Source: Gp7-AA10 sp041483175 (lineage in GTDB: Bacteria; Acidobacteriota; Thermoanaerobaculia; Gp7-AA8). Taken from it: a stretch of DNA of 16,764 bases. The stretch lies in assembly GCA_041483175.1 (NCBI GenBank), contig JBGPFD010000055.1:1-16764 (forward strand). Reading direction: 5' to 3'. Below the pieces are notes generated by a model that was given only the letters and a program-made list of their open reading frames with translations, had not been told where the DNA came from and ran no database searches. Below are positions 1 through 6,215 of the stretch, piece by piece (position 1 is the first letter of the stretch; the number at the start of each line of letters is the position of its first letter). Position numbers and translations under genes: made by a program.

Positions 1-223
1 CTTTCTCGACCGCTGGGGTGTGCCCCACGTCAACGGATCGATCGAGACCGACGACTACACCCCGCCGACGGCCGATACCGTCCGCGCCGCGGTGAAGGAG
101 TTCGAGGGGCGATTCGAGCGGCGCGACGTCGCCCTTTATCTCGCCTCCGCAGGATTGCTCATGGGAGACACATGGAGCAGGGCGACGTGGCCGGTTGTTG
201 AGGAGTTGATCGCGAAAGCGTGA
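1..223 (+). CDS. C-terminal fragment of an unidentified protein
   Basis: An open frame enters from the left edge (first full codon at base 2, reading Phe-Leu-Asp-Arg-Trp-Gly) and ends at TGA 221-223, leaving about 73 residues. A GTG at 20 could be read as a start, but the frame is open to the edge with similar codon use, so this is most likely the tail of a longer gene. The visible part is soluble and helical, with a charged stretch (VRAAVKEFEGRFERRD) followed by a more hydrophobic one (VALYLASAGLLMGDTW). There is no membrane segment and no catalytic motif I recognise, so no function is assigned. Its stop codon is fused to a heptamer-repeat hairpin (221-313) that separates it from the convergent pseudouridine synthase gene. 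Confidence 0.6.
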   Translation, partial: FLDRWGVPHVNGSIETDDYTPPTADTVRAAVKEFEGRFERRDVALYLASAGLLMGDTWSRATWPVVEELIAKA

Positions 224-264
224 ATTTCGAATTTCGAATGAAGAATGAAGAATTGATCGCGAAA
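206..264. repeat. 12-bp direct repeat flanking a heptamer arm
   Basis: The 12-mer TTGATCGCGAAA occurs at 206-217, inside the last codons of the upstream partial gene, and again at 253-264, in the loop of the heptamer hairpin. The two copies bracket the left repeat arm exactly. This could be a trace of how the array arose or inserted (duplication of target sequence, or slippage). The match is seen directly; the mechanism is inference. Confidence 0.6.
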
Positions 265-313
265 CCATTCTTCATTCTCAATTCTTCATTCGAAATTCGA
301 AATTCGAAATTCA
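221..313. repeat. Heptamer-unit inverted repeat (GAATNNN hairpin), likely bidirectional terminator
   Basis: From 222 the + strand reads as 7-base units: GAATTTC twice, GAATGAA twice, then GAATTGA. From about 280 to 312 the complement of the same unit types returns, so the region folds into an AT-rich stem of about 33 bp around a 25-base loop. Both outer ends read TGAATTTC on their own strand. The left TGA is the stop codon of the upstream gene. The right end lies 4 bases beyond the TGA stop of the pseudouridine synthase (318-320). Its place between two convergent stops fits a shared transcription-end structure. A sister element lies at 3766-3879. Confidence 0.8.
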
Positions 314-317
314 CGAT

Positions 318-1040
318 TCATGCGAGTAATCCCTTCACCTCATCTGCACGCAATTCCCTCGCCTTCCCAATCTGCAACTCCCCAATCCGTATCCCTCCGA
401 TCGCCACACGCACCAGCTTCAGCACCTTCGCATCGAGCGCCTCCACCATGCGCCTCACCTGCCGGTTGCGCCCTTCGGCGATGGTGATCTCGAATACGGT
501 CTTGCCGCCGCTCTCGCGAATTCGCTCCACGCGTGCCGGGCGCGTGGGGCCGTCGCGCAGGGCGACACCGCGGCGCAGCTCGTCGAGCTGCGCGTCGGTC
601 AGATTCGTCGACGCTTTCACCAGGTACGTTTTCGGCACCTTGTAATCGGGATTGGTGAGCCGTTCTGCGAACGCGCTGTCGTTGGTGAGAATCAGCAGGC
701 CGCTGGTATCGAGATCGAGCCGGCCGACGGGAAAGAGATAGCGATCGCGATCGGGCAGCAAGTCGTAGATGGTCGGCCGCCCCTGCGGGTCGCGATAGGT
801 CGTCAGATAGCCCTTTGGTTTGTACAGCAGAAGGTAGACGCGCCTGACTTCGCGCAACGGTCGGCCATCGAACGATACGCGGTCGCGCTGCAGATCCATC
901 CAATGATCGGGGTCGGTGACCTTGCGGCCGTTGACCTGCACTCTTCCGGCGGCGATCCACTTCCGCGCCTCGGTGCGCGATCCGAGCCCCGCCTTCGACA
1001 GAACGCGCTCGAGCGTTTTCAGCGGGCGTTTTCGCTGCAT
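318..1040 (-). CDS. RsuA/RluB-family rRNA pseudouridine synthase
   Basis: 240 residues, close to the size of compact RluB/RsuA enzymes, which isomerise specific uridines of ribosomal RNA to pseudouridine in the cytoplasm. An N-terminal S4 RNA-binding domain (about residues 8-55, with LSKAGLGSRTEARKWIAAG) precedes the catalytic domain. The family signature GRLDLDTSG is at 106-114, with D109 the expected catalytic aspartate. Further family blocks are KPKGYLTTYRD (74-84), KTYLV (137-141) and the GRNRQVRRM motif (190-198). The ATG at 1040 gives a normal S4 start; the open frame runs on upstream to 2147, but that part overlaps the divergent gene and has no S4-like content. No Shine-Dalgarno is visible. 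Only 24 bases separate this start from the divergent GHL10 gene. The family is secure; whether the target is 23S (RluB) or 16S (RsuA) rRNA cannot be decided here. Confidence 0.93.
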   Translation of the reverse strand: MQRKRPLKTLERVLSKAGLGSRTEARKWIAAGRVQVNGRKVTDPDHWMDLQRDRVSFDGRPLREVRRVYLLLYKPKGYLTTYRDPQGRPTIYDLLPDRDRYLFPVGRLDLDTSGLLILTNDSAFAERLTNPDYKVPKTYLVKASTNLTDAQLDELRRGVALRDGPTRPARVERIRESGGKTVFEITIAEGRNRQVRRMVEALDAKVLKLVRVAIGGIRIGELQIGKARELRADEVKGLLA

Positions 1041-1046
1041 GCTGTT

Positions 1047-1052
1047 TACAAT
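1047..1052 (+). promoter_or_regulatory. Possible -10 box (TACAAT) for the GHL10 gene
   Basis: TACAAT lies in the 24-base divergent gap, 12 bases before the ATG at 1065. A start about 7 bases downstream would leave a leader of only a few bases, in keeping with the lack of a Shine-Dalgarno site. The -35 region, which would fall inside the pseudouridine synthase gene, is not convincing. Confidence 0.3.
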
Positions 1053-1064
1053 GCCACGGATCGC

Positions 1065-2711
1065 ATGAGGAGAGGGCTGGCGATCGTCATTGCGCTCTAT
1101 GCGGCCACCGCGCTGGCGGGCGAATATCGCGCCTATTGGGTCGACACGTTCCACACCCCGCTCGGGTCGCACCACGACATCGATCGCGTGCTCGACGTCG
1201 CCGTCCAGAGCAACGCGAACGCGCTGTTCGTCGAGGTTCGCCGCCGCGGTGATTCGTGGTACCTCGACTCCCTCGAACCGCTGACCGAGGTGAGCGGAGT
1301 CGGCGAGCCGGACGGAAGCGGACGGTGGACCTTCGACCCGCTGCGGTATCTGATCGAACGCGCGCACGCGCGCGGCATTCAGGTTCACGCCTTCGTGATC
1401 GTGGGCGCGGTTTTCCGCGGCGATCCTCTCGCCGGCGAGCTGCCGCGCGATCCGAATCACGTCTTTCTCCAGCACGTCTGGGATGCTGCGAACAAGCGGC
1501 CGTACAGCGGTCCGCGGCAGTGGGCCACGCGGTCGCTTCCGCCGCACACGCGCGGAACAAGCTACGGCGGGCTGCGTTACGGCGATGACTGGTACATCGA
1601 TTTCGGCCATCCCGACGCCGCGGCCTACACCATCGAGGTGCTGCTGCACCTGGTGCGCGCGTACGACCTCGATGGCATCCACCTCGATCGCGCGCGGTAT
1701 CCGGAGGCGCCTGTCGATCGTCGCGCCGGCGAAGCGCCCGGGGCGAACGTCGGCTACAACGAGGTGAGCGTCGCTCGTTTCAAGGCGCGCTATGGCGACA
1801 AGGCGCGTTGCGACGCCAACGGTTACCCGCGCAGCAACGATCCGCTGTGGAACCAGTGGCGGCGCGATCAAGTCACGCAATTCGTCCGCCGCCTCTACCT
1901 CGGCGCGACAGCGATGAAGCCTTCCATCGTTGTCTCCGCGGCGCTGGTCGCCTGGGCCGGAGGCCCGAAAAAGAGCGGCGGCTTTCAGCAGACCGACGCC
2001 TACACGCGCGTCTTTCAGGACTGGAGCGGCTGGCTCGACGAAGGCATTCTCGATCTCGCCACGCCGATGCTGTACAAGCGCGAGCACGTCGCGCGCGAGC
2101 GCGCGCAGTTCAATGACTGGCTGTCGTTCGTGACCACCGAAGCACACGCCAACGGACGGCTGGCCATTGCCGGCATCGGCGCGTACATGAACGGAATCGA
2201 GGGAACCCTTCGGCAGGCGCGCCGCGCGCGGGTGTCGGGAGCCGATGGCATTCTGATGTTCGCCGTGGGCGACACCGCGCCGTGGTCAACGGCCGACAAC
2301 AGCACGAATACCGCAGTGAGGCGCAATCCGTACACTTACGCGGCGCCGGGACGCACCACACCGAAACGGCCGAACGAGGATTTCGCCGCCGCCGTTTCGT
2401 CTGGAGTCAGCGCGACGGGAACGGTCCGCTTCGAGGACACGCGGCGTGAGCCGCTGTTCGGCAGCGCCGCGGCGCCGCCGCCGAAAGCGCGGGCCAGGAC
2501 CGGCAGCGTGATGGGCTTCGCGCGCGACGGCGACTGGCCGACTCTCGAATCAGCGAACCACCTGCGCCTGAGGGCGGCCACAGATGGGAACGGATTCTTC
2601 GGTTTCGTGAAGCTCGCTCCCGGCGAGTATCGACTGAACGGCGCATGCATCGTGCAGGTCGATGCCGACCGTGTCAGCCGCATCGATCTCCCATGCCAGA
2701 GGAGCCGTTAG
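1065..2711 (+). CDS. Secreted GHL10-type (DUF187) glycoside hydrolase-like protein
   Basis: 548 residues. Residues 1-18 look like a signal peptide (RR, hydrophobic core LAIVIALYAATALA, cleavage after A18), so the protein is exported. The body matches the glycosyl-hydrolase-like 10 family, a TIM-barrel group related to YngK. Visible family blocks are EYRAYWVDTFHT at the mature N-terminus, NANALFVEVRRRGDSWYLDS, DPLRYLIERAHARGIQVHAF, and the hallmark DGIHLDRARYP starting at D203 with D208 as a likely active-site acid. Later comes LDLATPMLYKR. A Pro/Ala-rich linker leads to a small C-terminal beta-type module (about 455-548, with TDGNGFFGFVKLAPGEYRL) resembling carboxypeptidase-regulatory-like folds. 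The ATG at 1065 was chosen because it starts the signal peptide. The gene diverges from the pseudouridine synthase. The substrate is unknown; cell-wall or polysaccharide glycans are usual guesses for the family. Confidence 0.88.
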   Translation: MRRGLAIVIALYAATALAGEYRAYWVDTFHTPLGSHHDIDRVLDVAVQSNANALFVEVRRRGDSWYLDSLEPLTEVSGVGEPDGSGRWTFDPLRYLIERAHARGIQVHAFVIVGAVFRGDPLAGELPRDPNHVFLQHVWDAANKRPYSGPRQWATRSLPPHTRGTSYGGLRYGDDWYIDFGHPDAAAYTIEVLLHLVRAYDLDGIHLDRARYPEAPVDRRAGEAPGANVGYNEVSVARFKARYGDKARCDANGYPRSNDPLWNQWRRDQVTQFVRRLYLGATAMKPSIVVSAALVAWAGGPKKSGGFQQTDAYTRVFQDWSGWLDEGILDLATPMLYKREHVARERAQFNDWLSFVTTEAHANGRLAIAGIGAYMNGIEGTLRQARRARVSGADGILMFAVGDTAPWSTADNSTNTAVRRNPYTYAAPGRTTPKRPNEDFAAAVSSGVSATGTVRFEDTRREPLFGSAAAPPPKARARTGSVMGFARDGDWPTLESANHLRLRAATDGNGFFGFVKLAPGEYRLNGACIVQVDADRVSRIDLPCQRSR

Positions 2712-2712
2712 G

Positions 2713-2800
2713 GAACCTCTGCACAAGTGTAGAGGCCGGCGTCCTCGCCGGCCCGGCGGGCGGGGACGCCCGCCGCTACACGAACCCTGTTCAGAGGTTC
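2713..2800. repeat. BIME-like pair of GTAG-headed REP palindromes
   Basis: A forward palindrome headed GTAG (2729-2732, stem GGCCGGC...GCCGGCC) is followed directly by an inverted one ending CTAC (2776-2779, stem CGGCGGGCGTCC). The pair is enclosed by 9-bp outer arms, GAACCTCTG at 2713-2721 and CAGAGGTTC at 2792-2800. A GTAG or GGAG tetranucleotide 5' of an imperfect palindrome is the known mark of REPs mobilised by RAYT transposases, and inverted pairs are called BIMEs. It sits between the convergent ends of the GHL10 gene (2711) and ftsY (2826), where its strong stem could end transcription from both sides. Confidence 0.78.
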
Positions 2801-2825
2801 TTTAGGGGGCACCGCACTCCGAAGG

Positions 2826-3758
2826 CTACTCGAACAGCGTGTCGACGTAGGCGTTCGGATCGAAGGGGATCAGATCGTCCGCCCCCTCGCCCACCCCGAT
2901 GAATTTCACCGGGATGTCGAACTGACGCATGATCGACAGGATGACGCCCCCCTTCGCCGTTCCATCGAGCTTGGTGACGATCATGCCGGTGATCTTCACC
3001 GCTTCGAGAAACGCCGCGGCCTGACTGACGCCGTTCTGCCCGGTGGTGCCGTCGATGACCAGCAGCGTTTCGTGCGGCGCGCCGGGCAGCTCCTTCCCGA
3101 TCACCCGCCGCACTTTCGACAGCTCCTGCATCAGGTGCGCCTTGTTGTGCAACCGCCCTGCTGTATCAATGATGACGATATCTGTGCCGCGCGACTTTGC
3201 CGCGGCAACGGTGTCGTGGGCCACCGCGCCCGGATCCGATCCCGCCTTGTGTTTCACGATCGGCACGCCCACCCGATCCGCCCACAGCTCGAGCTGTTCG
3301 ATGGCCGCCGCGCGGAACGTGTCCGCCGCGCCGAGCAGCACGCTCCTGCCCTCGGCGGTGAAGCGGCTGGCCAGTTTGGCGATGGTGGTGGTCTTCCCGG
3401 TTCCGTTGACTCCGACCACCAGGATGACGAAAGGCCGGGCGCGATCAACGTCGATCGGCGACGCCGCGCGCTCCGGAATCAGCGCGCGGGTTTCGTCGCG
3501 AAGCACCGCAATGAGCCGCTCCATGTTGCGGATGTTCTCGCTGCGGATCCGCTGCTCGATCCGGCCGACCAGTGCCGTGGTCAGCTCGGCGCCGACGTCG
3601 GCGCCAAGCAGCCCCTCCTCCAGACCGTCGATGGCCGCCTGATCGATCGGAAGATCGGGAGCCATCGCCTCCTTCATCTTCTCGAGGATCTCGGTGTGGG
3701 TCATGAAGAGGCCGCGCCGCAGTTTGGCGAAAAGAGTCTTCTGGGGTGTGTCGTTCAT
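2826..3758 (-). CDS. ftsY: Signal recognition particle receptor FtsY
   Basis: 310 residues with the full NG GTPase core of the SRP receptor, which docks ribosome-nascent-chain-SRP complexes to the membrane translocon. The four-helix N domain spans about 15-95. The G domain shows the P-loop GVNGTGKTTT (116-125), DTFRAAA (146-152), DTAGR (198-202), TKLDGTAKGG (262-271) and the C-terminal GVGEGADDLIPF, which separates FtsY from Ffh. There is no acidic A domain; the protein begins with a short basic amphipathic stretch (KTLFAKLRRGL, 7-17) that probably gives membrane contact. The ATG at 3758 fits this start; M19 is an alternative. No Shine-Dalgarno is visible, and the upstream heptamer hairpin begins only 7 bases before the ATG, so the leader is made of repeat. 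Downstream it converges on the GHL10 gene. Confidence 0.97.
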   Translation of the reverse strand: MNDTPQKTLFAKLRRGLFMTHTEILEKMKEAMAPDLPIDQAAIDGLEEGLLGADVGAELTTALVGRIEQRIRSENIRNMERLIAVLRDETRALIPERAASPIDVDRARPFVILVVGVNGTGKTTTIAKLASRFTAEGRSVLLGAADTFRAAAIEQLELWADRVGVPIVKHKAGSDPGAVAHDTVAAAKSRGTDIVIIDTAGRLHNKAHLMQELSKVRRVIGKELPGAPHETLLVIDGTTGQNGVSQAAAFLEAVKITGMIVTKLDGTAKGGVILSIMRQFDIPVKFIGVGEGADDLIPFDPNAYVDTLFE

Positions 3759-3765
3759 GACTGCA

Positions 3766-3879
3766 GAATTTCGAATTTCGAATTAAGAATTAAGAATTAA
3801 GAATTAAGAATGAAGAATGAAGAAGCCCGCCCGCCAGCCTTTCTTAATTCTTCATTCGAAATTCGAAATTCTTAATTCA
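3766..3879. repeat. Heptamer-unit inverted repeat (GAATNNN hairpin), second copy
   Basis: The left arm (3766-3821) is eight clean 7-base units on the + strand: GAATTTC twice, GAATTAA four times, GAATGAA twice. The right arm (3841-3878), read on the minus strand, is GAATTAA, GAATTTC twice, GAATGAA, GAATTAA. A GC-rich loop (about 3822-3840) lies between. Unit count differs between arms and from the 221-313 copy, so the array expands and contracts. It starts on the TGA stop of the ClpX-like gene (3877-3879) and ends 7 bases before ftsY, so it either ends the first transcript or forms the ftsY leader. Confidence 0.85.
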
Positions 3880-4956
3880 TCGTTTAGACGCCGTGCCCCC
3901 CTCCCTCCCGGCGATGGCCTGCTTGACCATGTTCTCGTCGATGGTGATGGTGGCAGCGCCGGAGCTGGCGGGGTCGAATTCGAGATTGCGAATCACGCGG
4001 CGGAAGGTCTCGCGGAGGGCGCGGGCGCCGAGTCGCTTCTGGCGGGCGGCATCCCAGGCGATGGCGATGAGGGCGCCGCGGGTGATCTGCAGGTCGACGC
4101 CGAAGCGCTGGAAATAGGCGCGCGAAGTGCGAAAGATCGATGCGTCGGGCTCGACGAAAATGCGCGCCAGGTCGGGTTCCGACAAATCGTTCAGCACGAT
4201 GATCGACTCGAACCGCGACACGAATTGCGGCGTCATGCCGTAGCGGAAGAGATCCTCGTATTTGACGTAGTCGCCCAGATGAAACGGCAGCTCTTCGCGG
4301 ACTTCTCCCGATGCAGAGACAACGACCACCGGCTTCAGCGGCGCGACGTCCTGTCCGATCGTGGCCCGGCGGAAGACGTTGTCGTACAGCTCCTCGAACG
4401 CGCCGCCGGCGACGAAAAGGATGCCCGACGAGTTGACCGCGTGCGTCGCGCCGTCTGCCTCGAACTCGACGTTCTCGTTTTCCATCAGCGTGAGCAGCGC
4501 CTCCTGCGCCACGATGCCACGCACGTTCGGCTGCCCGCGCACGTCGGCGCGGATCTTGTCGACCTCATCGATGAAGATCATGCCGCGCTCGACCGAATGC
4601 CGCAGAACCTCGAAGGGAGCGTCGGTGCCGAAAATCTTCCGCGCATTGGCGAACAGACGGACCAGCACCGCGCGCCCGTATCCCTGGCGCTCTTCGGCCA
4701 GGACGTTGGCGTTGATGCGCACCAGGTTGGCGTATTCCGAGAGATCGGGCCGGCCGGCGAGAAACTGCTCGGCGGCGCGCATCAACGTCGTCTTGCCCGA
4801 TCCCGAGTTGCCGATCAGCAGAATGTTGGGCGCCGGGTGTCCGACCAGATGCTTGACCAGGGCCACGGAGATTTCGCGAATCGCGTCGTCCTGACCGACC
4901 ACTTCCTTGCGGAGCTCTTCGAAGACTTCTTTGGGACGGAGGGAGAAGGCTTCCAT
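3877..4956 (-). CDS. ClpX-like AAA+ ATPase without zinc finger
   Basis: 359 residues from the ATG at 4956; a TTG at 4980 would add 8 residues. It resembles the AAA+ core of ClpX (HslU-related), hexameric ATPases that unfold proteins. Visible are VVGQDDAI near the N-terminus, Walker A GNSGSGKTT (49-57), GYGR near 92-95 where ClpX has its GYVG pore loop, Walker B IFIDEVDK (127-134), GILFVAGGAFEEL, MTPQFVSRFESIIVLNDL (box VII region) and sensor-2 GARALRE (310-316). It lacks the ClpX Cys4 zinc finger, and where ClpX has the ClpP-docking IGF tripeptide it reads IGQ (200-202). It may therefore work without ClpP, as an unfoldase or remodeller; that is inference. A TACAAT box lies 7 bases upstream of the ATG. 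The stop codon is embedded in the heptamer repeat. Confidence 0.85.
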   Translation of the reverse strand: MEAFSLRPKEVFEELRKEVVGQDDAIREISVALVKHLVGHPAPNILLIGNSGSGKTTLMRAAEQFLAGRPDLSEYANLVRINANVLAEERQGYGRAVLVRLFANARKIFGTDAPFEVLRHSVERGMIFIDEVDKIRADVRGQPNVRGIVAQEALLTLMENENVEFEADGATHAVNSSGILFVAGGAFEELYDNVFRRATIGQDVAPLKPVVVVSASGEVREELPFHLGDYVKYEDLFRYGMTPQFVSRFESIIVLNDLSEPDLARIFVEPDASIFRTSRAYFQRFGVDLQITRGALIAIAWDAARQKRLGARALRETFRRVIRNLEFDPASSGAATITIDENMVKQAIAGREGGTASKR

Positions 4957-4963
4957 CGCGCGT

Positions 4964-4969
4964 ATTGTA
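4964..4969 (-). promoter_or_regulatory. Possible -10 box (TACAAT) for the ClpX-like gene
   Basis: On the minus strand TACAAT is followed by 7 bases and then the ATG at 4956. If it is a working -10 box, the transcript would start at or next to the start codon (leaderless). No good -35 hexamer is seen at 16-18 bases upstream and no Shine-Dalgarno is present. Confidence 0.3.
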
Positions 4970-5010
4970 AGGCGCGCCAAGGGACATCCGAGGGCGGCGA
5001 TCCTGCAGAC

Positions 5011-5043
5011 AAAAAAATCGGCGGCCTTGCGGGCCGCCGATTT
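5011..5043 (-). terminator. Rho-independent terminator of the lipoprotein gene
   Basis: Read on the minus strand, a perfect 12-bp stem AAATCGGCGGCC / GGCCGCCGATTT with a 5-base loop is followed by an uninterrupted run of seven T. It begins about 24 bases after the TAG stop of the lipoprotein gene. This is a textbook intrinsic terminator. It insulates the ClpX-like gene from upstream reading. Confidence 0.92.
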
Positions 5044-5066
5044 CGAGCCGCGGGCAGGGTGCCCCG

Positions 5067-6167
5067 CTAATGCCCGCTGACTCCACGGACTTCGATCTGC
5101 TGCGCCAGCAGGGTGTGATCGTCGACGCGAGTTCCCATGCAGTTCACTTCATCCCCAAGGTGGATGTCGCTGATGGTGATGCTGGCGTCCTGCTTCTTGA
5201 TGATGGTGCTGCCGTCCACGTTGACCACCACGTCGCCATGCGCCTCGGTCGAAACCGTGAGCGAAGAGCCGGCCGCGGTGACGGTTCCGTTCGCAGTCAT
5301 GGTCTGGCTGCCCTGGTCGCCGCCATCGTCGGCGGGATTCTGCAGGATGATCAGGATCGCGGTCTTCGTGTTGCCGCTTACGGAAGCTTTCACGTGCACG
5401 CGGTCACCCACGTTGAGGCCGCTCGGCGTCAGCGCCTGGTCGCCTTTGCGGATGATGGTGTCGCCATCGATGACCATGGTCACGTCGTTGCCGTGCGAAT
5501 CGTGCACCACGATCTGCGTGCTGTTGACGCTGACGATCAGGCCTTCGACCTCCAGCGACTGCTCGCCGTCGTCGGGATTCTGCAGGATGATCAGGAGCGC
5601 GGTCTTCGTGTTGCCGCTCACGGAAGCCTTCACGTGCACGCGGTCGCCCACGTTGAGACCGGCAGGCGTCAGCGCCTGGTCGCCCTTACGGATGATCGTG
5701 TCAGTGTTGATGACCATGGTCACGTCATTGCCGTGTTCGTCGTGCACCACGATCTGCGTGCTGTTGACGCTGACGATCAGACCTTCGACCTGCAGTTGCG
5801 GCCCCGTGGGGGCAGAGCGCTGCCGGCCGACGCGTGCCGAGTGCGAGCTGAGCTCGATCGGCAGCGGCGCGAGCGAGGGGCTGACGCGCACGCGCGCGTC
5901 GACGTCGTCGCGGCTGAAAATCAGATCCGCCGTTTCCGGAACGTTGAAAAACGAGAACCGCCCATCCGGCCCCAGGACCGCCGACATGCCCGTCCCGCCC
6001 ACCGCTACACGCACGCCCGCCGGGCTGCTGTTCGGCATGCCGGCGGCCATCGTCACCACACCCGCCACGCCCTGAACGCCATAGCCGCCGGTGATCGTCT
6101 CGTGGCCGCGGCATGCGGCCAAAACGAGCACTGCTGCCACTACGACAATGATTCGACTGTTTCTCAT
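5067..6167 (-). CDS. Lipoprotein with tandem DUF5666-like repeats
   Basis: 366 residues. The N-terminus is a lipoprotein signal: basic MRNSR, a hydrophobic core and lipobox LAAC with C19 as the lipidated cysteine. Residues 30-105 form a small beta-rich segment (GVAGVVTMAAG, GPDGRFSFFNVP) like a carboxypeptidase-regulatory fold. Then come two almost identical units with an exact period of 80 residues, VEGLIVSVNSTQIVVHD starting at 127 and 207, and a third, diverged unit (ANGTVTAAGSSLTVST, from about 292). The pattern of a short G-x-I/V strand, a Ser-rich strand and LNVGDRVHVKAS is that of DUF5666, an OB-like domain of unknown function in exported proteins. The ATG at 6167 is fixed by a strong AAAGGAGG site 6 bases upstream. 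A leader hairpin and an intrinsic terminator bracket the transcript. The specific role is unknown. Confidence 0.87.
   Translation of the reverse strand: MRNSRIIVVVAAVLVLAACRGHETITGGYGVQGVAGVVTMAAGMPNSSPAGVRVAVGGTGMSAVLGPDGRFSFFNVPETADLIFSRDDVDARVRVSPSLAPLPIELSSHSARVGRQRSAPTGPQLQVEGLIVSVNSTQIVVHDEHGNDVTMVINTDTIIRKGDQALTPAGLNVGDRVHVKASVSGNTKTALLIILQNPDDGEQSLEVEGLIVSVNSTQIVVHDSHGNDVTMVIDGDTIIRKGDQALTPSGLNVGDRVHVKASVSGNTKTAILIILQNPADDGGDQGSQTMTANGTVTAAGSSLTVSTEAHGDVVVNVDGSTIIKKQDASITISDIHLGDEVNCMGTRVDDHTLLAQQIEVRGVSGH
5310..5789. repeat. 240-bp in-frame tandem duplication in the lipoprotein gene
   Basis: Bases 5310-5549 and 5550-5789 are consecutive copies with a period of exactly 240 bases (80 codons). 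They differ at scattered sites such as GATCGCGG versus GAGCGCGG near 5355 and 5595. Identity at nucleotide level, including silent sites, is high over most of the unit and falls at the linker (PDDGEQS versus PADDGGD). This points to a recent duplication or gene conversion within the gene. Confidence 0.9.
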
Positions 6168-6173
6168 TGGAGT

Positions 6174-6215
6174 CCTCCTTTGGAAACACGAAGGGGGCGT
6201 TACGCCCCCTTTGTG
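6174..6215 (-). promoter_or_regulatory. Leader hairpin and strong Shine-Dalgarno of the lipoprotein gene
   Basis: On the minus strand a hairpin with 14-base arms (6202-6215 and 6187-6200; core GGGGGCGT / ACGCCCCC, one mismatch, loop of about 1-3 bases) is followed by GTTTCC and then the ribosome site AAAGGAGG just before the ATG at 6167. The stem ends some 7 bases from the ribosome site, so it could gate translation or act as an attenuator, or simply protect the 5' end. Further upstream TACAAT (6241-6246) or TTGACA (6230-6235) could be promoter parts, but no complete -35/-10 pair is convincing. Confidence 0.6.

Noticed and set aside
220..645. 141-codon plus-strand frame rich in NFEFR / KNEEL / FEIRNSKF
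   Set aside because: Its start is the heptamer hairpin itself and the rest is antisense to the pseudouridine synthase. It is a spurious product of repeat sequence.
1041..2147. N-terminal extension of the pseudouridine synthase frame
   Set aside because: The frame is open upstream of 1040 but runs antisense through the GHL10 gene and shows no domain. The S4 domain begins correctly at the 1040 ATG.
3766..3879. Heptamer arrays considered as a CRISPR or phase-variation tract
   Set aside because: Units are 7 bases with no spacers, so not CRISPR. The array lies outside coding frames, so slippage would not switch a reading frame, though it could still affect expression.
3817..5070. 417-codon open frame on the plus strand
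   Set aside because: Antisense to the ClpX-like ATPase, begins inside the heptamer repeat, and has no motif.
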